12,670 nt of DNA from contig JBBRLG010000177.1 in assembly GCA_038231495.1 (NCBI GenBank), positions 1 to 12,670 of the forward strand, written 5' to 3'. This DNA is from JBBRLG01 sp038231495. GTDB taxonomy: Bacteria > Planctomycetota > Planctomycetia > Gemmatales > Gemmataceae. Positions within the stretch are counted from its first letter, which is position 1; each line of letters begins with the position of its first letter. The translations under genes and the position numbers were made by a program. Shown here in pieces: positions 7,529-12,670 of this stretch. The notes beneath the pieces are model-generated. The model worked only from the letters and a program-made list of their open reading frames with translations, ran no database searches and was not told the origin of the DNA.

Positions 7529-7884
7529 GACAACTCCCGGGCAGAGAGGAAAGGGAACCCGCCGTCGGGGCCGCCCCAGCAAACGCTCTGGCCGCGGCGG
7601 TCGCGGTAAAACCGAAGCAGGTGGCGGCTCTGGTTGCGGTTCAATCCGCGGACCGCGGGGCTATTCGTTAATTCGGCGCAAGTTAGTGAACCGCACTTTC
7701 GCGATGAATACAAGAATATTTTCGCTGCATCCTGACGGAGGGGCGTGGCAAAACATTGGGGAGTAAGTTTTGCCGGGGGAGGGGCCCTTGTTCTCGTTCC
7801 CAAGCTCTGCGTTTGGGAAGCATGGTTCCCAGGTTCCGCTCGCGAACGAGGGCAAAGCCCCTTTTTGGAGTGCGACGCTTTCTT
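7529..7884. other. Intergenic region upstream of the operon
   Basis: No gene is supported here. It must hold the promoter of the oxidase-decarboxylase-peptidase operon on the minus strand, since the gene further upstream is broken and ends at 7885. I found no convincing -35/-10 pair; a TATTCT lies near 7715 without a matching -35 box. A small CCGCGG-A-CCGCGG palindrome is at 7646-7658, and the repeat at 7780-7862 fills the far part. Confidence 0.6.
7780..7862. repeat. Imperfect inverted-repeat element with a TTCCCAA hairpin
   Basis: The outer arms 7780-7799 and 7844-7862 are imperfectly complementary, sharing CTCGTTC/GAACGAG and AGGGGC/GCCCCT. Inside, TTCCCAA (7797-7803) pairs with TTGGGAA (7813-7819). 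The motif CTCGTTCCCAAGCTCTGCG resembles short intergenic repeats I know from several bacterial groups, here a degraded copy. It lies just past the end of the WD40 fragment and may mark where that gene lost its 3' end. Confidence 0.55.
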
Positions 7885-8277
7885 TTATGTTGTGCCGCCG
7901 CCCACGGAGGCCAGGGATTTACCGTCCGGCGAGTAGGCCACGTCCCATACGTCGTTGTGGCCAGCGAAGCTGTGCAGCGGTTTGCCGTCCGCGACGTTCC
8001 ACAAATGGATCGCGCTCGACCCGAATCCGGCAAGCGCCTTGCCGTCGGGAGAAAACTGCAAACGGCAACAGCCCCTGTTTTTCAGCCTGCGGACCTCTTG
8101 TAGCGTTTTGCCGTCCAGCAATAGGATGCTGTCTTCGGAGGCGGCGGCGAGTTGGGTGCCGTCCGCTGAGAAGCAGAAATTTCTGTAGTGGAACCCGCCT
8201 GGAAAAGGGAATGTCGCCTGTTTCACGCCGGTCGCGATGTTCCAAAGAACCGCCTCTTTCGAGGAGGTAAGGAGCAT
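7885..8277 (-). pseudogene. WD40-repeat fragment (3' part of a sigma factor/WD40 gene)
   Basis: About 130 residues made of WD40 blades: LLTSSKEAVLWNIATG, FSADGTQLAAASEDSILLLDG, FSPDGKALAGFGSSAIHLWNVADGK and a last blade GHNDVWDVAYSPDGKSLAS that stops short at VGGGTT. The frame is open from about 8304, but the first residues before LLTSS are not WD40-like. It lies directly after, and in another frame from, a sigma-factor region. Planctomycetes often encode ECF sigma factors fused to long WD40 arrays, so this is most likely the end of such a protein after an internal deletion. A full propeller needs about seven blades; only about three are left, so the product is unlikely to fold normally. The ATG at 8275-8277 may be accidental. 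Confidence 0.7.
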
Positions 8278-8707
8278 GCAGCACGGCGTACGCCTCGGCC
8301 CGGCTCAACGCATCGAGGGCGTCCGCATCGGACAACGCCGGGAGCGCCGCACGCGCGCGGGTCCGACGTTCCGCCGCCTGAACCCGCGTGCGGACGGCGG
8401 TCCGATAGGCGACGCCGTACAAGAAGCTGCCCAACGAGTGCCGTTTGCGGACGCAGCCGGCCTTGCGGACGAGCACCAGGAAGGTGGCCTGGAAAGCATC
8501 CTCGGCCGCGTGGGCATCCCCCAGCACCCGACGGCAAACGCCGAGGACCGCCGGGCCGTGGCGCTGCACCAACAGGGTGAAGGCCGCCTCTTCGCAGTGG
8601 CCGCAGAAGCGCTCCAACAATTCCGCGTCACTCAGGTCTTTCATGGCTTCCGTGCCCGCGTGCCGGCGCAACTGGTCGAGCACACTTTTCAAGGTAGACG
8701 TCTGCAC
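7919..8707 (-). pseudogene. ECF sigma factor, region 2 only; region 4 lost and frame shifted
   Basis: From a GTG at 8707 (GAGGG eight bases upstream) the protein starts VQTSTLKSVLDQLRRH, like other planctomycete sigma/WD40 proteins. A clear sigma region 2 follows: LSDAELLERF, EEAAFTLLVQRHGPAVLGVC, LGDAHAAEDAFQATFLVLVRK, then SLGSFLYGVAYRTA. Similarity runs on to LSRAEAYAVLH, encoded close to 8278. Region 4, the part that reads the -35 box, should come next but is missing. The frame runs on to 7919 as unrelated sequence, while the neighbouring frame reads WD40 blades. This fits one deletion, with a junction near 8275-8280, that removed region 4 and most of the WD40 array and shifted the frame. 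A functional sigma factor is unlikely. An assembly error could also produce this pattern. Confidence 0.72.
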
Positions 8708-8813
8708 GGTTTGGCCCTCGTGGGGAGGAAGTTCCCTAACCCTATAGGGCAGCAAAGACGGCAATTGCACGAATCAATTCGGTGCGGCAGGGAAAAAAGG
8801 ATGGATGTCGGGA

Positions 8814-8845
8814 GCCGCTTGCGGCTTTGCAAAGCCGCAAGCGGC
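8814..8845. repeat. Perfect 32-bp palindrome, GCAAGCGG family
   Basis: GCCGCTTGCGGCTTTG (8814-8829) is followed at once by its exact reverse complement (8830-8845), with no spacer. It contains the CGCTTGCGG core shared with the repeats at 13-38 and 2049-2121. It lies between the divergently oriented sigma-factor remnant and antitoxin gene. A related short palindrome, GCCGCTTGCGGC, is at 8924-8935. The rest of 8708-9004 shows no gene. Confidence 0.8.
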
Positions 8846-9004
8846 AGCTGCTTCTGTGCGCCAAGCTCAGAAAATGCTGTATCAAATCCGGCCCGCCCGC
8901 GGCACTATAAGGAGAGGGCGTTTGCCGCTTGCGGCGTTGCGTTATTGAGACAGGCCAACCCTTTTGAAATTGTCCCGTCACGGCAATCAAGGTAAACTGC
9001 CGGT

Positions 9005-9205
9005 ATGAACACCGTGCCCCAACTCGAACAAGCCGTCCGCCAACTGTCCGCCGAAGAACTGGCAGCCTTTCGGGCCTGGTTCGTGAAATTTGACGCGGAG
9101 CAGTGGGACCAGCAGTTTGAGGCGGACGTGGCCGCCGGCCGTCTCGATTGGTTGGTCGAAGAGGCTTTGGGAGACCAGCGCGAAGGGCGCTGCACCGACC
9201 GATGA
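9005..9205 (+). CDS. Small antitoxin-like protein of a type II toxin-antitoxin pair
   Basis: A 66-residue acidic protein: an N-terminal helix (VPQLEQAVRQLSAEELAAF), an aromatic middle (FRAWFVKFDAEQWDQQFEADVAAGRLDWL) and a short charged tail. The pattern LxxEELAxFRxWFxxFDAxxWDxQxExDxxAGRLD is one I know from small proteins encoded just before ParE/RelE-like toxins. Its TGA stop overlaps the toxin ATG (ATGA, 9202-9205), a coupling arrangement typical of such pairs. Antitoxins usually bind and neutralise the toxin and often repress their own promoter; no separate DNA-binding motif can be identified in this short protein. The ATG at 9005 has only a weak AAGG 12 bases upstream. TTGAAA at 8964-8969 could be a -35 box, but no good -10 box follows. 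Confidence 0.72.
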   Translation: MNTVPQLEQAVRQLSAEELAAFRAWFVKFDAEQWDQQFEADVAAGRLDWLVEEALGDQREGRCTDR

Positions 9206-9468
9206 ATCATCGGGCGTCGCCGCGCTTCTGGTCCTGCTACCACCGGCTGCCCGAAGACGTCCGGCACTTAGCCGACCGGAGCTATGAATCGCTCCGGAAC
9301 GATCCGCGGCACCCCTCCCTGCACTTCAAGAAGGTCGGCCTGTTCTGGTCGGCGCGCGTGGGACTCCATTACCGAGCGGTGGCCGTGGCAGCCGGCTCCG
9401 ATCTGATCTGGGTATGGATCGGCACCCACGCCGAGTACGACCGCTTGATCAAAGGCGGTGGGGTTTAG
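9202..9468 (+). CDS. RelE/ParE-like toxin
   Basis: An 88-residue basic protein matching the RelE/ParE fold by pattern: RFWSCYHRLPEDVRHLADRSY (8-28, helical), then DPRHPSLHFKKVG (34-46), the strands LFWSARVGLHYRAVAV (47-62) and IGTHAEYDRLI (73-83). The IGTHAEYD ending is common among HigB/RelE-like toxins. Members either cut mRNA on the ribosome or poison gyrase; which applies here cannot be told. It starts inside the antitoxin stop codon. Its own stop codon (TAG, 9466-9468) takes its last base from a small inserted element. Without that element the frame would run on for 19 residues over the end of the neighbouring FAD gene, so the last residues (GGGV) may be secondary. Confidence 0.75.
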   Translation: MNHRASPRFWSCYHRLPEDVRHLADRSYESLRNDPRHPSLHFKKVGLFWSARVGLHYRAVAVAAGSDLIWVWIGTHAEYDRLIKGGGV

Positions 9469-9595
9469 TGGTCCGTTTCACAAATAACGTCCCGGTTGTT
9501 GGGTGCCATGCTTTGGTACTCCAAAGCATGCTTTCGAGTACGATAGCAGGGCACCCGCCCCGATTATCCTGGACAACATTGCTGAAACGGACCAC
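9468..9595. mobile_element. MITE-like element, 128 bp, with 13-14 bp terminal inverted repeats and a TTA duplication
   Basis: GTGGTCCGTTTCA at the left end (9468-9480) is the exact reverse complement of the right end (9583-9595). Both ends are flanked by the direct repeat TTA (9465-9467 and 9596-9598), so a 3-bp target duplication, or a TA duplication one base further out, is likely. Inside there is no coding potential, but there are nested stems: CATGCTTTGG/CCAAAGCATG (9507-9516 and 9521-9530, loop TACT) and GGGTGC/GCACCC (9501-9506 and 9551-9556). The size and structure fit a non-autonomous element moved by a transposase encoded elsewhere; a TA-type target would suggest the IS630/Tc1 class. 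No transposase is present in this window. Confidence 0.7.
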
Positions 9596-11284
9596 TTACC
9601 GCGGCGTCACCTTCGGCCAGTTCAACTCGACCCCATCGCCTTCCAATCGTTTCTGAAACTCCGCCAGCAACTTCGGGTCCTTGCGCACCTGGCGCGGCGG
9701 CTCCTTCTTCGCCAGGCAAAACGCCGCCAGCGAACCCGCCGCCTCGCCGATGGCCCACTCGACCGGGTGCAACCGATAACAGCCGTTCGTGATGTGCGTC
9801 ACACCCAGGTTCTTGCACGCCGGCAGCAGGTTCTCCACGCGCCGCGGGATCAGCGCCCCCAGCGGTATCTGAAACGGCAACGAGCTAATGTCCAGGTAGT
9901 TGTCGCCGCCGCTGGTCGGGTGCAGGTCGATGCGGTAACTGCCAACGCCCACCGTGTCGGCGAAGCGCTCTGCCGTCACCTCGTCCTTCTTCTTGCCGGT
10001 GCGCTCCATCCGCGCGTCGGTGCCGACGTGCTGCTCCACTACGGTAAACTCCGCCTTGATCCGCCGCGATTCGCGGACGTAGGGGTATTTCGCCAAACCG
10101 TCTGCCGTGCCTACCAGGTCGGCGCGCAGCCGCAAGCCGGGCCAACCGGTCTTGCCGTCGGCGCGCGGCGCTTCGGTCTGCATCCAGTAGAGCAGCGACA
10201 GGCTCAGTTGTTTCGCACGGCGCAGGTGTTTGGCCGCCTCGTCCGCGCCGACCTCGCACAGGTTGCCGAGCCAGTAATCGTTCTGCGGCCAGTTCACCAA
10301 GCACACGTCGCCGGGGTAGGTGCCGGCTTTGAAGTTTTGCCGGTCGGCGATGCGGCGGTAGCGCCACAGATTTAACCCCGTGCCCGCGGCGGTCGGGTCG
10401 AACGACACGGCACGTTCCTTGAGCGTGATCGGCTCGCTCATCTTCCAGCCGAGCAAGGGGCCGGGCCAGTCGGGCTTGAGCTTGGGGACGTAGTTGCGCC
10501 AGGCGTCGTATTCGGCGGGCTTGTCGATCGTATGCGCTTCGCCGGACACGTGGTCGATCGCGAAACAGCATGTGAACGCCTGGTGGTTGTCCGGCTGGGC
10601 CTTGTCGGGCGCGTGCGGCTCCTCGGTGTCCTTGCGCGCCTCGAAGCCGGTGACGTACTCGGTTTTGGTCAACGGCAGCAGGTCGCCGAGTTCGGTGGCG
10701 TCGAGGAAATAGGGCGCGACGAGGTGCTTCTCCGCGCCGCCGCGCAAGTCGCGTACCTTGACGGCTTCGACGCGGTCGCCTTTAACTTCCGCGCCAACGG
10801 GCCGATGTTCGAGGAGGATTTCGACGCGCTTGCCGCTGACGTGAGGCGCGAGCATTTCCAGAAGCACGGCCAGCGCGACGCGCGGCTCGTGACACAACCG
10901 GGAAACGCTGCCGTTGCCGGGGTTGAGGTGTTCGACGGCGCGCGCCTCGGCGGTGAGGGGGTAGTTGCGCCGATAGTAGTCGCGGATGCCGTCGCGCAGC
11001 TTGCGGTAAGAACGGTTGCAGCCGAATGTTTCGATCCAGGGGTGTTCGTCCGGCGGCACGGCCTGCTGCGTGAGTTGGCCGCCAACCCAGTCGGTCTCCT
11101 CGGTGAGGAGAACGCGCAGCCCGTTCCGCGCCGCCGCGAGGGCCGCCGCGCAGCCGCCGAGACCGCCCCCGATGATAACGAGGTCGGCTTTCAATTCCGT
11201 GCCGCGCAGTGCGTCGGCGCGTAGACGGGGCAAGGATAGAAACGGGGTCAGTGCCGTGAGGCTGAGAAAGGTGCGGCGGTTCAT
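9596..11284 (-). CDS. Tat-exported FAD-dependent oxidoreductase
   Basis: A 562-residue protein starting MNRRTFLSLTALTPFLSLP, a twin-arginine (Tat) signal with RR-T-F-L and a short hydrophobic stretch, so it is expected to be folded with FAD before export. The dinucleotide-binding motif IIGGGLGG lies at 37-44, followed by TDWVGGQLTQQAVPPDEHPW. Near the C-terminus, NLLPACKNLGVTHITNGCYRLHPVEWAIGEAAGSLAAFCL closes the flavin site. This is the FAD_oxidored type frequent in planctomycetes; substrates are mostly unknown, and I do not assign one. I chose the ATG at 11284 because the signal peptide starts there. The frame is open to 11335, but the extra residues come from the neighbouring inverted repeat. 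The stop codon (9596-9598) is also the right-hand TTA flank of the small mobile element. Confidence 0.9.
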   Translation of the reverse strand: MNRRTFLSLTALTPFLSLPRLRADALRGTELKADLVIIGGGLGGCAAALAAARNGLRVLLTEETDWVGGQLTQQAVPPDEHPWIETFGCNRSYRKLRDGIRDYYRRNYPLTAEARAVEHLNPGNGSVSRLCHEPRVALAVLLEMLAPHVSGKRVEILLEHRPVGAEVKGDRVEAVKVRDLRGGAEKHLVAPYFLDATELGDLLPLTKTEYVTGFEARKDTEEPHAPDKAQPDNHQAFTCCFAIDHVSGEAHTIDKPAEYDAWRNYVPKLKPDWPGPLLGWKMSEPITLKERAVSFDPTAAGTGLNLWRYRRIADRQNFKAGTYPGDVCLVNWPQNDYWLGNLCEVGADEAAKHLRRAKQLSLSLLYWMQTEAPRADGKTGWPGLRLRADLVGTADGLAKYPYVRESRRIKAEFTVVEQHVGTDARMERTGKKKDEVTAERFADTVGVGSYRIDLHPTSGGDNYLDISSLPFQIPLGALIPRRVENLLPACKNLGVTHITNGCYRLHPVEWAIGEAAGSLAAFCLAKKEPPRQVRKDPKLLAEFQKRLEGDGVELNWPKVTPR

Positions 11285-11292
11285 GGAAATCC

Positions 11293-11402
11293 AATCGGGT
11301 GTCGGGTGTCGGGCGTCGGGTGTCGGCAAAGACAATATACCGCGGAATCCCGCTGGTAACTGTCATTGCCGACACCCGACGCCCGACACCCGACACCCGA
11401 TT
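11293..11402. repeat. Perfect 37-bp inverted repeat built of 7-bp units
   Basis: The arms 11293-11329 and 11366-11402 are exact reverse complements, separated by 36 bases. After one mismatch four more bases pair (GACA 11331-11334, TGTC 11361-11364). Each arm holds four near-identical 7-base units, CGGGTGT with one CGGGCGT. It fills the gap between the regulator stop codon (11408) and the FAD oxidoreductase start (11284), so it could end the regulator transcript. The FAD gene's promoter would then have to lie inside or over it. Both roles are inferred. Confidence 0.9.
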
Positions 11403-11407
11403 TGGAA

Positions 11408-11986
11408 TTACATATTGTCGCGCCGCTCCTCGACGAGCGTGCGGATGCGCTCGGCGAGCAGAGCGATGTCGAACGGCTTCTTGAAGGCGTCGCTGTAGCC
11501 GTACTGGTTGAGGCCTTCCGGGTTGGCCTCGTCCTCGCTAGCCAGCGCGAGGATCAGGGTCGCTTCGTACTGCGCGTTGCGGCGCAGGTTGGAGGCGATT
11601 TGTAGACATTCGCTGCGGCCCATGGCCAGGTCGACGATGATCGTGTCCGGGTGGAAGCTTTCGGCCTGGATGCCGGCCTCGAAGCCGCTGTTGGCGACTT
11701 CGTACTTGTAGTCCTCGTCTTCGGGCAGCATTTCCCGGATGCGCTCGATGAAGAGGTTTTCGGCGCCGATGATCAGGATTTTGTGCCACCCCTCCTCCTC
11801 GAGTTCGCCCAGCGGCATGCCGTGCTCTTTGAGGAAGCGGATGAGGTGTTCGCGGGGGATACGGCGGTCCTGGCTGCCGGGGATGCGATACCCCCGCAAC
11901 CGGCCCGAATCGAACCACTTACTTACCGTCCGGGGCGCAACCTTGCAGATCTTGGCGACCTGGCCGGTGGTGAAGACCTTTTTCAT
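11408..11986 (-). CDS. Excisionase/BldC-like helix-turn-helix protein with a degenerate receiver domain
   Basis: A 192-residue protein. Residues 4-56 form a MerR/excisionase-type winged HTH (FTTGQVAKICKVAPRTVSKW, GYRIPGSQDRRIPREHLIRFL), a DNA-binding unit as in BldC. After an acidic linker (60-66), residues 68-185 follow a response-regulator receiver pattern: D119 in IIVDLAMG at the phosphorylation site and K170-P171 near the end. The acidic pair that binds Mg, normally DD in a VDDE motif, is replaced (IGAE, 73-76), and the usual Thr/Ser may be Ala149. Phosphorylation is therefore doubtful and the domain may work as a dimerisation or ligand-sensing unit. The ATG at 11986 has GGAG seven bases upstream; the frame extends to 12238, but that part lacks domain character. 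No partner kinase gene is nearby. It is probably a transcription factor with unknown targets. Confidence 0.9.
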   Translation of the reverse strand: MKKVFTTGQVAKICKVAPRTVSKWFDSGRLRGYRIPGSQDRRIPREHLIRFLKEHGMPLGELEEEGWHKILIIGAENLFIERIREMLPEDEDYKYEVANSGFEAGIQAESFHPDTIIVDLAMGRSECLQIASNLRRNAQYEATLILALASEDEANPEGLNQYGYSDAFKKPFDIALLAERIRTLVEERRDNM

Positions 11987-12306
11987 TGCAGCACTCCATA
12001 CTCGTGTTTTGCTGAGTCCCCTCCCCGGCCGGACGGACGCGGGGGCGTCCGGCCGGGGAGCTTCCCACCCGACCCGTCGCACCCGGCGGGGCGGCCGGGG
12101 TGCGACGACGCCGTGACCGGAGGCACCGGACGGCGGCAGCGGTTGAGGGCGGGGCCTCTGCGGGGAGGAGACCGCCGACCGCCGCCAGGGCGGGCCGACC
12201 AAAGGGACAGACAAGCATCGCACCGCGGCGGGCCGCACGGGGGTGGCCCGGCCTCGGAGATGGCGGGTAATTGTCTTCCACCTCGGCTAACGTTGTAAAT
12301 CGGCAC
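11983..12306 (-). CDS. Possible small protein translationally coupled to the regulator
   Basis: A 107-codon frame starting with GTG at 12306, with a near-ideal GGGAGG five bases upstream, and ending in a TGA that overlaps the regulator ATG (ATGA, 11983-11986). It would read MPIYNVSRGGRQLPAISEAG and then become very rich in Pro, Arg and Gly with a few Cys (PPCGPPRCDAC). No domain is recognised. The start signal and stop/start overlap argue for a real gene or a leader frame that controls the regulator. The low-complexity composition and the strong hairpins inside it argue for a structured untranslated leader that happens to be open. I give it about one chance in three of being translated into a stable protein. 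Confidence 0.33.
   Translation of the reverse strand: MPIYNVSRGGRQLPAISEAGPPPCGPPRCDACLSLWSARPGGGRRSPPRRGPALNRCRRPVPPVTASSHPGRPAGCDGSGGKLPGRTPPRPSGRGGDSAKHEYGVLQ
12021..12060 (-). promoter_or_regulatory. GC-rich hairpin upstream of the regulator gene
   Basis: CTCCCCGGCCGGAC (12021-12034) is exactly complementary to GTCCGGCCGGGGAG (12047-12060). An inner GGACGC/GCGTCC pairing around GGGG is an alternative. It starts 35 bases before the regulator ATG on the minus strand. It could slow ribosomes or act as an attenuator or operator; the role is not shown. Confidence 0.55.
12076..12106 (-). promoter_or_regulatory. Second hairpin upstream of the regulator gene
   Basis: GTCGCACCC (12076-12084) pairs with GGGTGCGAC (12098-12106) over nine bases around a 13-base loop. 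Together with the hairpin at 12021-12060 it makes the 120 bases before the regulator highly structured. Confidence 0.5.
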
Positions 12307-12594
12307 GCGAACCTCCCAACATCAGAAAAACGCCACAGCCTGGGGAGATTCTGCCGATTCACCGTTCCCCGCCCGTCCCGCTCCTTACCGGGATTAACGC
12401 GCGCACGGCGGACGCAGGGTTTACGACAGGAGGGCCGGAGAATCGCGGTGAGACGACTGGCGCCGGCGAAGACGTGACGGCCGGCGGCTCGGTTCCGCTT
12501 GCATTCTAGCGCAACCGGCAAGGGCCGCGGCAAGGGAACCACGAATAATACGAAAAAGCCGAAAAAAACATGTAACCGTTCACCGCCAACGTCT
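12307..12594. other. Gene-free region upstream of the regulator
   Basis: No gene or RNA family is recognised. On the minus strand TAGAAT (12503-12508) follows TTGCCG (12528-12533) with a 19-base gap, a possible weak promoter for the regulator transcript. A second -10-like TATTAT lies near 12547, in an unusually AT-rich stretch (about 12541-12575) containing GAAAAAGCCGAAAAAAAC. If either is used, the regulator mRNA has a leader of more than 500 bases. Confidence 0.4.
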
Positions 12595-12670
12595 CCCCCC
12601 CCTTACGAAGGGGGGGTGGGGGGGTTAAGCACGGTTGAAGTACTCCGTCATGGCGTCCACTCAACCCCCC
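12595..12670. repeat. G/C-tract inverted repeats at the window end
   Basis: CCCCCCCTT (12596-12604) pairs with AAGGGGGGG (12608-12616) around ACG. The next tract, GGGGGGTT (12619-12626), is complementary to AACCCCCC (12663-12670) at the window edge, enclosing 36 bases. It looks like a dispersed intergenic repeat or the end of a small mobile element that continues past the window. No gene is visible in it. Confidence 0.6.

Noticed and set aside
7529..7582. TTG start for the flavin oxidase
   Set aside because: No ribosome binding site precedes it and the added residues are Arg/Pro-rich. The GTG at 7528 has GGGAG at good spacing.
8740..8749. CCCTATAGGG palindrome upstream of the sigma-factor remnant as an operator or -10 box
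   Set aside because: It is short, no -35 box fits, and the downstream gene is broken.
11285..11335. N-terminal extension of the FAD oxidoreductase
   Set aside because: The residues are a translation of the 7-bp repeat; the Tat signal peptide begins at the ATG at 11284.
11293..11402. CRISPR-like array
   Set aside because: The units are only 7 bases, directly adjacent, and arranged as two opposed blocks; there are no spacers and no cas genes.
11987..12238. N-terminal extension of the HTH/receiver regulator
   Set aside because: The extra 84 residues are low-complexity Pro/Arg and have no domain; the ATG at 11986 has its own ribosome binding site directly before the HTH domain.
11919..12542. 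Minus-strand frame of 207 codons upstream of and into the regulator
   Set aside because: It overlaps the regulator coding region in a different frame and has no start signal or domain.
12625..12657. Short minus-strand frame GTG-GAC-GCC-ATG... ending in TAA (VDAMTEYFNRA)
   Set aside because: It looks like a protein C-terminus, but an in-frame TGA lies immediately before it, so it is only 11 codons and sits within a repeat.

Overview
The window reads as a high-GC bacterial chromosome segment, most likely from a planctomycete of the Gemmata group. This is an inference from gene types. It has a remnant of an ECF sigma factor joined to WD40 repeats, a Tat-exported FAD oxidoreductase of a type common in planctomycetes, and a small protein joining an excisionase-like helix-turn-helix to a receiver-like domain. 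Gaps between genes are full of palindromic repeats. No rRNA, tRNA, CRISPR array or complete insertion sequence was seen.

Layout. Positions 157-1887 (minus) encode a thermolysin-family (M4) metallopeptidase behind a good -10 box and a hairpin that would sit at the 5' end of its mRNA. Positions 2141-7528 (minus) form a tight three-gene operon with gaps of 13-14 bases. In transcription order it encodes a flavin oxidoreductase with an L-amino-acid-oxidase-like substrate motif, a thiamine-diphosphate (ThDP) enzyme of the 2-keto acid decarboxylase type, and an S9 (prolyl oligopeptidase family) serine peptidase. Positions 7885-8707 (minus) hold a broken sigma factor/WD40 gene. Positions 9005-9468 (plus) are an overlapping antitoxin-toxin pair. 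A 128-bp MITE-like element sits exactly between the toxin and the convergent FAD oxidoreductase (9596-11284, minus). Then come a very long inverted repeat, the HTH/receiver regulator (11408-11986, minus), and upstream of it a possible coupled small ORF and a structured, largely gene-free stretch to the window end.

How the genes may work together. The operon plus the neighbouring M4 peptidase suggests peptide and amino-acid breakdown: peptide cleavage, oxidative deamination to a 2-keto acid, then ThDP chemistry on that acid. The ThDP enzyme keeps the cofactor residues but lacks two of the usual decarboxylase catalytic residues, so its final reaction is uncertain and is the most interesting biochemical question here.

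The other main points of interest are repeat biology: a family of GCAAGCGG palindromes, a 37-bp perfect inverted repeat built of 7-bp units, and the small element that now shapes the 3' ends of two convergent genes.
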